Positions 25,255 to 33,685 of a stretch of DNA of 64,000 nucleotides are shown here, piece by piece. The notes under the pieces were generated by a model, which was given only the letters and a program-made list of their open reading frames with translations, was not told where the DNA came from and ran no database searches. Each line of letters opens with the position of its first letter. The stretch's first letter is position 1. The stretch covers positions 94,100 to 158,099 of the forward strand of contig NZ_JACYXE010000011.1 in assembly GCF_014857905.1 (NCBI RefSeq). Direction: 5' to 3'. Made by a program: the position numbers and the translations under genes. Source of the stretch: Agilicoccus flavus (lineage in GTDB: Bacteria; Actinomycetota; Actinomycetes; Actinomycetales; Dermatophilaceae).

Positions 25255-27428
25255 CACGGCCCGCCGCCCTCGTCGCCGAGGCGGTCGGGCCGTTCCGTGC
25301 GCTCGGCGCGCCGCTCGATCCGGCGCGCACGCACGAGGTGCCGGCGCTCGGCGTACTCGAGGTCGTCGACCCACAGCTGTCGCTGGGTGCGTTCCATGAG
25401 GGGCCGGACGATCGGCGCGAGCCGCCGTGCGAGGGCGAAACCGGGCCGGGGGGAGTGGGCCACCGTCGCCTCGACCATCATCGTCAGCGGCCGCCCGTCG
25501 CAGTCCACCCCGAACGGCGTCGCGTGGGTCTCGACGACGCTGCCGGCGCCCTCGCCCTTCGTGATGTGCATCGCGATCGTGCGGGCGTCCGGGCACGTGA
25601 ACTCCGCCGTCACCGGCACGCCCCACGTCTTGTCGAGGCGGAAGGTCACGTCGGTGACGAGCCGGTCGTCGGTACTCGCCTCCTCGTCGACGACGAGGTG
25701 GCTGAACGCGTACGGGTGGAACCACGCGCCGTGCCACGGGTCGAGGCGGTTGGCGATGATGTCGGCCGGCTCGCAGCGCCCGGGGACGGCGATCACCGAC
25801 GCGATCGACGCCGCGGCCGGCGGGCGAGCGGTGAGGGTGGGCGCGTCGGCGGGCTCCTCGCCCGGGGTGGGCAGCCGCACCCACAGCAGCACCCCGTCGT
25901 CGAGCGCCGGGTAGGGGGACCACAGCCGGTCCCCGTCGGCGTTCAGGGCGAGCCCGTGCCACCGGCACAACAGGCTCGAACCGACGACGGTGCACCCGTG
26001 CAGGCTCGCGCCCATGTGCGGGCACTCGCCGGGCCCGGCCACGAAGCGCCCGTCGGCTCCCCGCCAGAGCACGACCTCGCGCCCGAGAACGGTGCGCACG
26101 ACCGACGTCGCCCCCACGTCGGTCGACGCGCCGACGACGTGCCACCCGCCCGGGTCGCGCTGCTGGGCGCGGCGCAGGGCCTTCGCGATCCGCGGCACGC
26201 TCGCCTGCCGCCACGTCGTGCGCAGGTGCGCCTCGTCGGGCTGCGGCATCCGCTTGATCGGGATGTCGGGGCGGGCGAGCACCCGCGCGAGGCGGGACCC
26301 GCCGCGCTCCTCTCGCACGTCGGGGTCGAACGCCGGGGCCGTCCCCGCCCCGCGGGCGAGCACGTCGGCGACAACGATGGCCTTGTCGGCCCGCGAGACC
26401 CGCTGCCGCTGCGAGAAGACGTCGTAGTCGGCCCGCTCGATGCGGGTGAGGATCTCGGAGTACATCCGGTGCGCGACGGCGACGCATCGCCCGGACGCAC
26501 CCGGCAGGAGGTCGATGCCCGGGCGCGCCTGTTCGTACAGCTCCCGGTTGCGGGCGATCTGCGCCGCGAGGAACGCGCGCCACGCCGGGGTCACCTCCCG
26601 CGACCACGGGTCGGCGCCGTACGCGGCGAGCTCGTCGGCGGGCAGGTAGACCCGGCCGCGATCGAGGTCCTCGCCCACGTCGCGGAGGAAGTTCGTCAGC
26701 TGGAACGCGAGCCCGAGGGCCCGCGCCGGGCCGCGGGCCGCCTCGCGGTCGGCCGGCTCGAGGACCGGCAGCATCATCTCGCCGATGACGGCCGCCGACC
26801 CCTCCATGTAACCGTCGCGCAGCTCGGCCCAGCTCGCCCATGAGTCGCGCGTGAGGTCGAGGCGCATCGCGCCGAAGAACCGGTCGAAGCAGTCGAGGGG
26901 GATGTCGCGGCGCGTGATCGTGTCGACGATCGCCGCCATGATCGGGTCGTCCACGCGCCCCGGGCCCGCGGCCAGGGAGTCGCGGAACCACGCCTCGAAC
27001 GCCTCGAGCCGCTGCTTCGGACCGACGCCGCGCACCGACGCGAGCAGCCGCGGGTCGAGGTCGTAGCCGTCGAGGCCGGGTCCGTCGTCGTGGGCCGCGT
27101 CGCGGGCGGCGATCGCGTCCCCGTCCGACCCCGGCGTCAACACGTGCGTCCCGTCGAGCAGACCGACCTTCTCGGGTTCGTCGACGATGTCGTCGGCGAG
27201 GCGGCACAGCGCGTACACGGCGTAGACGTCCCGGCGCTGCGCCGGCGCGAGGAGCTGCGTGCCCCACCAGTACGTCGTGCCGTGGGCCCGGGTGATGTCC
27301 GCGCACCGCTCGTACCCCACGCGCAGCCGCTCGGAGGCCACCCGCTCGCCGGCGGCGCCCTGGAGGGAACTCGTCGGCGTCGCCTCGGCGCGGCCCGGTC
27401 GCGTCCCGGGGAGAACCCGCAGACTCAT
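25251..27428 (-). CDS. crtB: Fusion of phytoene synthase (CrtB) and a Rieske non-heme iron oxygenase (DUF5914-like)
   Basis: One uninterrupted 725-residue frame. Residues about 30-370 are phytoene synthase: RLADDIVDE at 76-84 and NFLRDVGEDLDRGR at 246-259 are the two Asp-rich motifs that bind GGPP diphosphates. Residues about 405-725 are a Rieske oxygenase: [2Fe-2S] ligands C469-x-H471 and C488-x2-H491, then the mononuclear iron motif D563-x2-H566-x4-H571. The second half resembles stand-alone actinobacterial DUF5914 proteins found near crt genes. No ribosome site or likely start breaks the frame between domains. GAGGAG precedes the ATG, ten bases after the crtI stop. The first half condenses two GGPP to phytoene; the substrate of the oxygenase half is unknown. 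Confidence 0.88.
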   Translation of the reverse strand: MSLRVLPGTRPGRAEATPTSSLQGAAGERVASERLRVGYERCADITRAHGTTYWWGTQLLAPAQRRDVYAVYALCRLADDIVDEPEKVGLLDGTHVLTPGSDGDAIAARDAAHDDGPGLDGYDLDPRLLASVRGVGPKQRLEAFEAWFRDSLAAGPGRVDDPIMAAIVDTITRRDIPLDCFDRFFGAMRLDLTRDSWASWAELRDGYMEGSAAVIGEMMLPVLEPADREAARGPARALGLAFQLTNFLRDVGEDLDRGRVYLPADELAAYGADPWSREVTPAWRAFLAAQIARNRELYEQARPGIDLLPGASGRCVAVAHRMYSEILTRIERADYDVFSQRQRVSRADKAIVVADVLARGAGTAPAFDPDVREERGGSRLARVLARPDIPIKRMPQPDEAHLRTTWRQASVPRIAKALRRAQQRDPGGWHVVGASTDVGATSVVRTVLGREVVLWRGADGRFVAGPGECPHMGASLHGCTVVGSSLLCRWHGLALNADGDRLWSPYPALDDGVLLWVRLPTPGEEPADAPTLTARPPAAASIASVIAVPGRCEPADIIANRLDPWHGAWFHPYAFSHLVVDEEASTDDRLVTDVTFRLDKTWGVPVTAEFTCPDARTIAMHITKGEGAGSVVETHATPFGVDCDGRPLTMMVEATVAHSPRPGFALARRLAPIVRPLMERTQRQLWVDDLEYAERRHLVRARRIERRAERTERPDRLGDEGGGPW

Positions 27429-27438
27429 CGCACGCTCC

Positions 27439-28971
27439 TCACGCGTCGTACGCCGCGACCCGCGCGGCGGCCAGCTTTCCGGAGATCAGCACCATCGGGA
27501 CGCCGACGCCCGGCACGGTGCCCGAGCCCGCGAAGAACACGCCGGGCCGCCGCTTCTCGACGTTGGGCGGCCGGAACGGGCCCGTCTGCGCGAACGTGTG
27601 CGCGAGGGCGAACGGCGTGCCTGCCGCCATGCCCTGCGCCTCCCACTGCACGGGCCCGACGAACTCGTCGGTGACGACGTCGGTCGGGTAGCCCTCGGCG
27701 TCGAGGAACCCCAAGAGCCGCTCCTTCATCCGCGGCTCCTCCGCGGCCCAGTCGATGCGGCCGACGGCGAGGTTCGGCACCGGCTCGAGCACGTACAGCG
27801 TCGAGCACCCGTCGGGCGCCGCCTCCGTGTCGTGCAGCGAGTGCGCGGTGACGAGCCGCGACGGGTCGCTCATGAGCGTGCCCCGCTTCAGCAGGTCGTC
27901 GAAGGCGCCCTCCCACTCCGCTCCGAAGTGGATGTTGTGGTGGGCCGCCTGCGGCGGCAGCTCGCCGCGGACCCCGAGGTGCCAGACGACGGCCGACGGC
28001 GAGTAGTCGCCGCCGCGGACGCCCGCGACGCCGCGCGGCGGGGTGAGGTCGGGCAGCAGCCGTTCGTAGGCCACGGGCAGGTCGGGGGTGAGGACGACCG
28101 AGGCGGCCTCGATCCGCTCCCCGCCCTCGAGCTCGACGCCGGTGACCTCGCCCGACGCGGCGGTCGTCAGCCGCGACACGCCCTGCCCGTAGCGGAACTC
28201 GACCCCGGCCCGTTCGGCCGCGGCCGCCATCGCGGCCGGCACGGCGCGCATGCCGCCTGCCGGGAACCAGACCCCCTCGATGGAGTCCATGTACGTGATG
28301 ACCGCGTAGATCGCGAGCGCGTCGTTCGGCGCCAATCCGGCGTACATGGCCTGGAACGAGAAGAGGCGGTGCAGCCGTTCGTCGCGGAACCGCCGCGCGA
28401 TGGCGGGCCCCAGCCGGCCGAAGCCCCCGAGCCGCAGGAGCTCCGCCGCCGCCCGCGGACTGCGCAGCAGGTCGATCGGGGAGTCGAAGTTCGCGTCGAT
28501 GAAGTGCGGCATCTCGGCGATGTACAGCTTGCGCAGCCAGACGACGAACTCGTCGAAGGCGGCGGCGTCGAGGCTGCCGCTCTGGGCCGCGATCTCGGCG
28601 CGCATCGCCTCGTGGCCGTGCCGGACGTGCAGGGTCGATCCGTCCGCGAACCGGCCGCGGTAGGCGGGGTCGAGCAGCGTGAGGTCGAGCTCGTCGTGCA
28701 CGCGGGTGCCGACGGCCCGCATCGCCTCGTCGATGAGGTCGACCATGGTCAGCACGGTCGGGCCGGTGTCGAAGGTGAACCCGTCTCGGACGAGGACGCC
28801 GTTCCGGCCGCCGGGGCCGTCCTCGCGCTCGACGACGACGACCTCGCGGCCCTGGGCGCGCAGGTGGCAGGCGGCGGACAGGCCGGCGAGGCCGGCGCCC
28901 ACGACGACGACCGGGCGCCCTCGGCCGGATCGGTCGCCCCGGGCGGGCCCGGTCCGGTGCGTCGGGCTCAT
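27439..28971 (-). CDS. crtI: Phytoene desaturase
   Basis: A 510-residue CrtI-type desaturase: FAD dinucleotide motif VVVGAGLAGL around 23-31, the ERED...GGRNGVLVRDGFTFDTGPTV region, and the C-terminal FFAGSGTVPGVGVPMVL signature of bacterial phytoene desaturases. It converts phytoene to lycopene using FAD and an electron acceptor at the membrane. The ATG overlaps the idi stop (ATGA, 28968-28971) and the stop is ten bases before the CrtB-Rieske ATG, so expression is coupled with isoprenoid supply and phytoene synthesis. Confidence 0.93.
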   Translation of the reverse strand: MSPTHRTGPARGDRSGRGRPVVVVGAGLAGLSAACHLRAQGREVVVVEREDGPGGRNGVLVRDGFTFDTGPTVLTMVDLIDEAMRAVGTRVHDELDLTLLDPAYRGRFADGSTLHVRHGHEAMRAEIAAQSGSLDAAAFDEFVVWLRKLYIAEMPHFIDANFDSPIDLLRSPRAAAELLRLGGFGRLGPAIARRFRDERLHRLFSFQAMYAGLAPNDALAIYAVITYMDSIEGVWFPAGGMRAVPAAMAAAAERAGVEFRYGQGVSRLTTAASGEVTGVELEGGERIEAASVVLTPDLPVAYERLLPDLTPPRGVAGVRGGDYSPSAVVWHLGVRGELPPQAAHHNIHFGAEWEGAFDDLLKRGTLMSDPSRLVTAHSLHDTEAAPDGCSTLYVLEPVPNLAVGRIDWAAEEPRMKERLLGFLDAEGYPTDVVTDEFVGPVQWEAQGMAAGTPFALAHTFAQTGPFRPPNVEKRRPGVFFAGSGTVPGVGVPMVLISGKLAAARVAAYDA

Positions 28972-29654
28972 CGCGGCACCTCGTTGGGGTGGACGGCGCG
29001 CAGGCGGGCGCCGAGGGGGGTGGCCACGAGGCGGGCGTCGACGTGCGGCACCTGCAGGACGGACCACGGGCTGAACACGGCCGGCGTCGCGGCGACGGCC
29101 CGGGCGTAGTCGGCCCAGGGGATCCAGGAGTGCTCGACGACCTCGGCCGGGTCGGCCCGCACCGGGCCGCGCGCGGTGCCCACGTAGACCGGGCACACCT
29201 CGTTCTCGACGACGCCGCTCGCGTCCACCGCCCGGTAGCGGAAGTCGGGGACGACCGGGGTCACGTCCTGCACGTCGAGCCCCAGCTCCTCACGCACCCG
29301 CCGACGGACCGCGACGACCGGGTCCTCGTTCGGGCGGGGGTGCCCGCAGCAGGAGTTCGTCCACACGCCCGGCCACGTCTTCTTGCTCAGGGCGCGGCGC
29401 GTGATGAGCACCCGCCCCTCGTCGTCGAAGAGGTGGATCGAGAACGCGAGGTGCAAGGGGGTGTCGGAGCCGTGCACGGCCAGGCGCGGTGCGCGCCCGA
29501 TGGCGGTGCCGTCCTCGTCGAGGAGGACGACGTCGTCGTCGGTGCCGGAAACTGCCGTGGTGCCGGCGAGGTGGGTGGCGCCGGTGATGTCGGTGTCCGC
29601 GGTGGGCTGCGGGTCGGTCCGGGCGATGTCGGGGCGGGGGGCGGGTGCGGTCAT
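28968..29654 (-). CDS. idi: Isopentenyl-diphosphate delta-isomerase, type I
   Basis: A 228-residue Nudix-fold isomerase interconverting IPP and DMAPP. The catalytic cysteine lies in WTNSCCGHPRP (about C102-C103), the metal-binding histidines in HLAFSIHLF and GHP, and the Nudix-type glutamates in RRRVREELGL (about E122-E123). An N-terminal extension of about 40 Thr/Ala/Asp-rich residues is absent from shorter homologues; a later start is not excluded, but the ATG at 29654 overlaps the photolyase stop (ATGA), which favours it. The gene supplies precursor for the carotenoid genes downstream. Confidence 0.93.
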   Translation of the reverse strand: MTAPAPRPDIARTDPQPTADTDITGATHLAGTTAVSGTDDDVVLLDEDGTAIGRAPRLAVHGSDTPLHLAFSIHLFDDEGRVLITRRALSKKTWPGVWTNSCCGHPRPNEDPVVAVRRRVREELGLDVQDVTPVVPDFRYRAVDASGVVENEVCPVYVGTARGPVRADPAEVVEHSWIPWADYARAVAATPAVFSPWSVLQVPHVDARLVATPLGARLRAVHPNEVPR

Positions 29655-31018
29655 GCCGTGGCGGCCTCGTACCGGGCGAGCGTCTCGCGACGCTCCTCGG
29701 CGTGATCGACGATGGGTCGGGGATACCCGTGATCGTAGGCGCCGTCCGCGGTCCAGGGCTCGTGGACCGCCTTCCCGCGGACGTGCGCCAGCTCGGGGAC
29801 GTAGGTGCGGACGTAGTCGCCGTCCGGGTCGAACTTGTGCCCCTGCGTCACGGGGTTGAACACGCGGAAGTACGGCGAGGCGTCGGTGCCGGTGCCGGCG
29901 ACCCATTGCCAGCCGTGGTTGTTCGAGGCGAGATCGCCGTCGCGCAGGTGGTCGAGGAAGTGGCGCGCGCCGTGCGGCCACCAGATGTGCAGGTCCTTGG
30001 TGAGGAAGGACGCGACGACCATCCGCACCCGGTTGTGCACCCAGCCCCGGGTGAGGAGCTGGCGCATCCCGGCGTCGACGAAGGGGTAGCCCGTCGTGCC
30101 CGTGCACCACGCCTCGAGCGCCTCGCGGGCCGCGCCGTCGGTCTCCGGGTCGTCGTAGCGCAGCTGGGCGAGGGTGTCGCGGTAGTCGTGCCACGCCGAC
30201 CTCGGGTGGTGCCAGACGACGTCGGCGTAGAATTCGCGCCACGCGAGCTCGGTGACGAACTTCTGGGCCGACGTGCTCGCGCCGGCCTCGTGGGCGGCGA
30301 TGTCGGCGAGCATCGTGCGCGGGTGGATCGTGCCGTACTTGAGGTGCTCCGACATGCGGGACGTGACGTCGAGGTCGGCCCGGTCGCGCTCGGAGCCGTA
30401 CGTGGCGAGGTCCTCGTCGAGGAACTCGCGCCACCGGGTGAGCGCCGGCACGTCCTGCCCGGGCGCGTCGTCGATCTCCGGCAGCGCGTCCAGGCCCTCG
30501 GAGTCGACGCGGCGGCAGAAGCGCAGGCCTGCCGGAGCGCTCTCCGGGGCAGGCCAGCCGTGGTCGCGCCACGCCCGGGAGAACGGGGTGAACACCTGAT
30601 ACGGTGAGCCGCTCGTCGTGCGGACCTGACCGGGGGAGACGGCGTACGGGGTGCCGGCGGCGTGCATGGGCACGTCGCCCAGGGCATCATGGACGCGGCG
30701 CCCGCGGAGCCGGCCGTAGGGGGTCGACTCGCCGCTGACGTGCACGCTGCTCGCCCCGGCCTCTTGCACGACCCGGGGCACGACGGTGGCCGGATCGCCG
30801 CTGCGCACGACGAGCGAGCCGTCGTACTCCTCGTGCGCCTGGACGAGGGCCCAGCGCAGCGAGGCGAGCCGGGCGCGGCCCGCGCTCGCGAGCAGCGTGG
30901 GGTCGAGAACGAAGAGGGGAAGGACGTCCCCGCCGGTGGCGGCTTCGTGGGCGGCGTGAAGTGCGGGATGATCGTGCAAGCGGAGGTCTCGACGGAGCCA
31001 CAGCACTGTCGTCGCCAC
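29651..31018 (-). CDS. phrB: Deoxyribodipyrimidine photolyase
   Basis: A 455-residue class I CPD photolyase or cryptochrome family member. The N-terminal antenna-binding domain starts TTVLWLRRDLRLHDHPAL; the C-terminal FAD domain has ELAWREFYADVVWHHPR, YPFVDAGMRQL, GWVHNRVRMVVASFL and HFLDHLRDGDLASNNHGWQWVAGTG, including the DLASNN and WQW elements. It repairs UV dimers with blue light. GTG start at 31018 with AAGGA upstream. It is the first gene of the five-gene operon with idi, crtI, CrtB-Rieske and the flavin monooxygenase, a logical light-defence unit, and is divergent from a MarR regulator. Confidence 0.94.
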   Translation of the reverse strand: MATTVLWLRRDLRLHDHPALHAAHEAATGGDVLPLFVLDPTLLASAGRARLASLRWALVQAHEEYDGSLVVRSGDPATVVPRVVQEAGASSVHVSGESTPYGRLRGRRVHDALGDVPMHAAGTPYAVSPGQVRTTSGSPYQVFTPFSRAWRDHGWPAPESAPAGLRFCRRVDSEGLDALPEIDDAPGQDVPALTRWREFLDEDLATYGSERDRADLDVTSRMSEHLKYGTIHPRTMLADIAAHEAGASTSAQKFVTELAWREFYADVVWHHPRSAWHDYRDTLAQLRYDDPETDGAAREALEAWCTGTTGYPFVDAGMRQLLTRGWVHNRVRMVVASFLTKDLHIWWPHGARHFLDHLRDGDLASNNHGWQWVAGTGTDASPYFRVFNPVTQGHKFDPDGDYVRTYVPELAHVRGKAVHEPWTADGAYDHGYPRPIVDHAEERRETLARYEAATA

Positions 31019-31096
31019 CCGTGATTCCTTCCCCGATCGAGGGCGACGGTGTCACCATCGACGAAGGACTGCGGCCGCCCGGCGCAGTCGGCATCA

Positions 31097-31109
31097 TTCG
31101 ACCATCGAA
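31097..31109. promoter_or_regulatory. Palindrome between phrB and the MarR gene, candidate MarR operator
   Basis: TTCGA-CCA-TCGAA has perfect 5-bp arms and lies 16 bases before the marR ATG and about 80 bases before the phrB GTG. MarR regulators commonly bind short palindromes in the divergent promoter they share with their targets. Binding is inferred. Confidence 0.4.
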
Positions 31110-31124
31110 CGACAAGGTTGGCAA

Positions 31125-31619
31125 ATGGGGACCCCGAGCAAGACCTCGGCCGCGGTGGGTCATCCCGTCATCGAGCGCGTCCGCGCCCTGTCGGTCGAGA
31201 CGCAGAATTACGTCGACGCCGTCGCGCGCCGCCTCGGCCTGCACCGCTCCGACGTGGCCGCCATCGGCTCCCTCACCGCCGCGGAGCGCGCCGGTGAGAC
31301 CGTCACGCCCGGGGAGCTGGCCCGGCGCGCCCACCTGTCGGCCGCCGCGATCTCCGCCATGCTCGACCGCCTCGAGCGGGCGCACCACCTCCGTCGCGAC
31401 CGGCACGAGACCGACGGACGGCGCGTCGTCGTCGACCTGACGCCGTTGGCCCGCCGCACGAGCCGCACGATGTTCCGCCCGCTCCTCGACGCCCAGCAGG
31501 AGACCCTGACCGGGTACACCGCCGAGGAGCTCGACATCGCCGCCCGCGTCATGGCCGACCTCACCGAGGCCGCCCGCGTGGCGAGCGCCGGGTCGTTGCC
31601 CGAACCGCCGCGGGACTGA
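31125..31619 (+). CDS. MarR family transcriptional regulator of the carotenoid/photolyase operon
   Basis: A 164-residue MarR protein with winged helix: LGLHRSDVAAIGSL, GELARRAHLSAAAISAMLDRLERAHHLRRDRHETDGRRVVVDLT (recognition helix and wing), flanked by dimerisation helices. It is divergent from phrB with only 106 bases between starts. MarR-type repressors control carotenoid operons in other actinobacteria (CrtR in Corynebacterium, responsive to GGPP), so this protein probably represses phrB-idi-crtI-crtB and itself. No B12-binding photosensory domain is present, so any light response would be indirect. Confidence 0.88.
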   Translation: MGTPSKTSAAVGHPVIERVRALSVETQNYVDAVARRLGLHRSDVAAIGSLTAAERAGETVTPGELARRAHLSAAAISAMLDRLERAHHLRRDRHETDGRRVVVDLTPLARRTSRTMFRPLLDAQQETLTGYTAEELDIAARVMADLTEAARVASAGSLPEPPRD

Positions 31620-31881
31620 GCGGTTCTCACCGGCCGGCGTCCCCCGCCCCGACCGGCCCGAGCATGCGACGGCCCTGCTCGTCGACCCCGCTCGACGGGG
31701 GCGGCCCCGATGTGCGCGATCCCGGCATGAGGGCGCGGGGTACCGGGTAGGTCTTCCTACGACGGTCGAAGGATCGTCGTCGCACGCTTCCCGCGTGCGC
31801 CTCAGCCACCGGCCCGGGCCGGCCGGCGTGCCCCGGCGACGGGCGCCCGGCCACGCGGGCCGATCACGTCAGGAGTGACGC

Positions 31882-32361
31882 ATGACGGACAAGGACGGGG
31901 CCGCGAAGGTCACCGAGCTCATCAAGGGCCAGAAGGTCGCGATGCTCACGCACGTCGACGGCACGGGCCGGCTCGTCGCGCAGCCGATGGCCACGCAGGA
32001 CGTCGACTTCGGCGGCGACGTGTGGTTCATCGCCGAGCGCAACTCCGCGAAGGTCGCGGACCTGCGCGTCAACCCGAAGGTCAACGTCGCCTACTCGGGC
32101 AAGGGCACCTGGGTGTCGGTGGCCGGCACGGCGGAGGTCGTCGACGACGTCGACCGCCTCCGCGAGTACTGGGACTCGTTCACCGACGCGTGGATGCAGG
32201 GCGGGCCCGAGAACCCGAACAACATCCTCATCCACGTCGTCGCGGACACCGCGGAGTACTGGGACACCCCCGGCGGGGCCGTCACCCAGGTCGCGAACTT
32301 CGTCAAGGCCAAGGCGACGGGCAGCCGTATCGAGGGTGACAACGAGGTCGTCGACCTCTGA
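31882..32361 (+). CDS. Pyridoxamine 5'-phosphate oxidase-like general stress protein
   Basis: A 159-residue split-barrel flavin-binding protein of the general stress protein 26 type: VAMLTHVDGTGRLVAQPMATQ, DVWFIAERNSAKVADLRVNPKVNVAYS and WVSVAGTAEVVDD, then IHVVADTAEYWDTP. Members bind FMN or F420 and are induced in stationary phase; the reaction is generally unknown. AGGAG lies seven bases before the ATG. The upstream region contains two GGGTA motifs (31739-31748), reminiscent of stress sigma factor -10 boxes, without a clear -35. Confidence 0.85.
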   Translation: MTDKDGAAKVTELIKGQKVAMLTHVDGTGRLVAQPMATQDVDFGGDVWFIAERNSAKVADLRVNPKVNVAYSGKGTWVSVAGTAEVVDDVDRLREYWDSFTDAWMQGGPENPNNILIHVVADTAEYWDTPGGAVTQVANFVKAKATGSRIEGDNEVVDL

Positions 32362-32407
32362 GGTCGGCGCCGCAAGCGACGCCACGCGTGCCACGAGGCC
32401 GGGACCG

Positions 32408-33682
32408 ATGAGCCGTCTGCGCGGGATCGCGCTCGCGGCCGGTCTCGGCCTCGCGCTGCTCGCGGCGGCCCTCGACCAGAGCATCGTCGCGACCGCGCTG
32501 CCCACGATCGTCGACGACCTCGCCGGGGACGCGGCGGGTCAGGCCCTCGCCTGGGTGGCCACGTCGTACGTGCTCGCGGCGACGCTCGCGATGCCGGTCC
32601 ACGGCCGGATCGGCGATCGCTTCGGCCGACGCCGCGCGCTCGTGGGGGCGCTGGCGGTCTTCCTCGCCGGCTCGATCGGCGCGGCGCTCGCCCCGACCGT
32701 GGCCGCGCTCGTCGCGACGCGGTTCGTGCAGGGCCTCGGCGGGGGCGGCCTCCTCGTGCTCGTGCAGGCGTGCGTCGCGGACGTCGTGCCCGAGCGCTCG
32801 CGGGCGCCCTACCTCGCGGCCGTCGGCGCCGTGTTCGCGATGTCCTCCGTCGCGGGGCCACCCCTCGGCGGGTGGCTGGCCGAGGGGCCCGGGTGGCGCT
32901 GGGCGTTCTGGCTGAACGTCCCGATCGCGCTCGCGGGGCTGGCCGTCGTGCTCGCCGTGCTGGCGCCCGGCGCGCCGGCCCGGGCGAGCACGGACGACGC
33001 GCGTGGCGCACCGGGCGCACCCCGGGCGTGGTGGCGCCGGCGGAACGTGCGCCTGGCGATGGGCGGCGGGCTCGTGCTCGCCGTCGTCTTCTTCGGGGTC
33101 GTCGCGTACGTGCCCGCCTACCTGCAGTACGCGCTCGGGCTGTCGCCGTCCGCGGCCGGGCGGTGGATGCTCGTCCTCATGGGCGGCCTCGGGGTGGGCA
33201 CGCTCGCCGCCGCGGGCGTCGTCCGGGTGACCGGGCGGTACCGGAGGCTGCCCCTGCTGGGCGCGGGATTCGCCGCGGCGGGCCTGCTCGTCCTGTCGAC
33301 CGCGCCGCCCGATGCCGGGATGCCGCGCGTCGCGGCGGGGCTCGCGCTCGTCGGCCTCGGCATCGGCGTGACCTGGGACGTCCTGCTGCTCGCCGTGCAG
33401 GCCGACGCCCCCGCGGACCAGGTCGGGACCGCCACCGCGGCCTACGGGTTCGCCCGCGAGGTGGGGGTGACGATCGGGACCGCCCTCGTGGGAACGGTGT
33501 TCGCGTCGCGGGTCGCCGTTCTCGTCGGGACCGGTCGGCCGGCGGCCGACGACTACTCGCGCGCCTTCCTGCCCATTCTCGCGGCCGGGGTGCCGATCCT
33601 CGCGCTCGCGGCCGTGGCCTTCGCCTTCCTGGCACCGGTTCCGCTCGCCCGCCGAAGCACCGCACCGGCCGACCGGGAATGA
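32408..33682 (+). CDS. MFS transporter, DHA2-like
   Basis: A 424-residue multidrug-type exporter. Helix 1 carries AAALDQSIVATALPTIVDDL, motif A appears as GRIGDRFGRRRAL, and motif C as SSVAGPPLGGWLAEG. It is shorter than typical 14-helix members; about 12 helices can be counted. It lies immediately upstream of, and three bases apart from, a glycosyltransferase gene, which suggests a two-gene unit that modifies and exports a small molecule. The ATG at 32408 is chosen because upstream codons lack membrane character. Confidence 0.88.
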   Translation: MSRLRGIALAAGLGLALLAAALDQSIVATALPTIVDDLAGDAAGQALAWVATSYVLAATLAMPVHGRIGDRFGRRRALVGALAVFLAGSIGAALAPTVAALVATRFVQGLGGGGLLVLVQACVADVVPERSRAPYLAAVGAVFAMSSVAGPPLGGWLAEGPGWRWAFWLNVPIALAGLAVVLAVLAPGAPARASTDDARGAPGAPRAWWRRRNVRLAMGGGLVLAVVFFGVVAYVPAYLQYALGLSPSAAGRWMLVLMGGLGVGTLAAAGVVRVTGRYRRLPLLGAGFAAAGLLVLSTAPPDAGMPRVAAGLALVGLGIGVTWDVLLLAVQADAPADQVGTATAAYGFAREVGVTIGTALVGTVFASRVAVLVGTGRPAADDYSRAFLPILAAGVPILALAAVAFAFLAPVPLARRSTAPADRE

Positions 33683-33685
33683 TGC

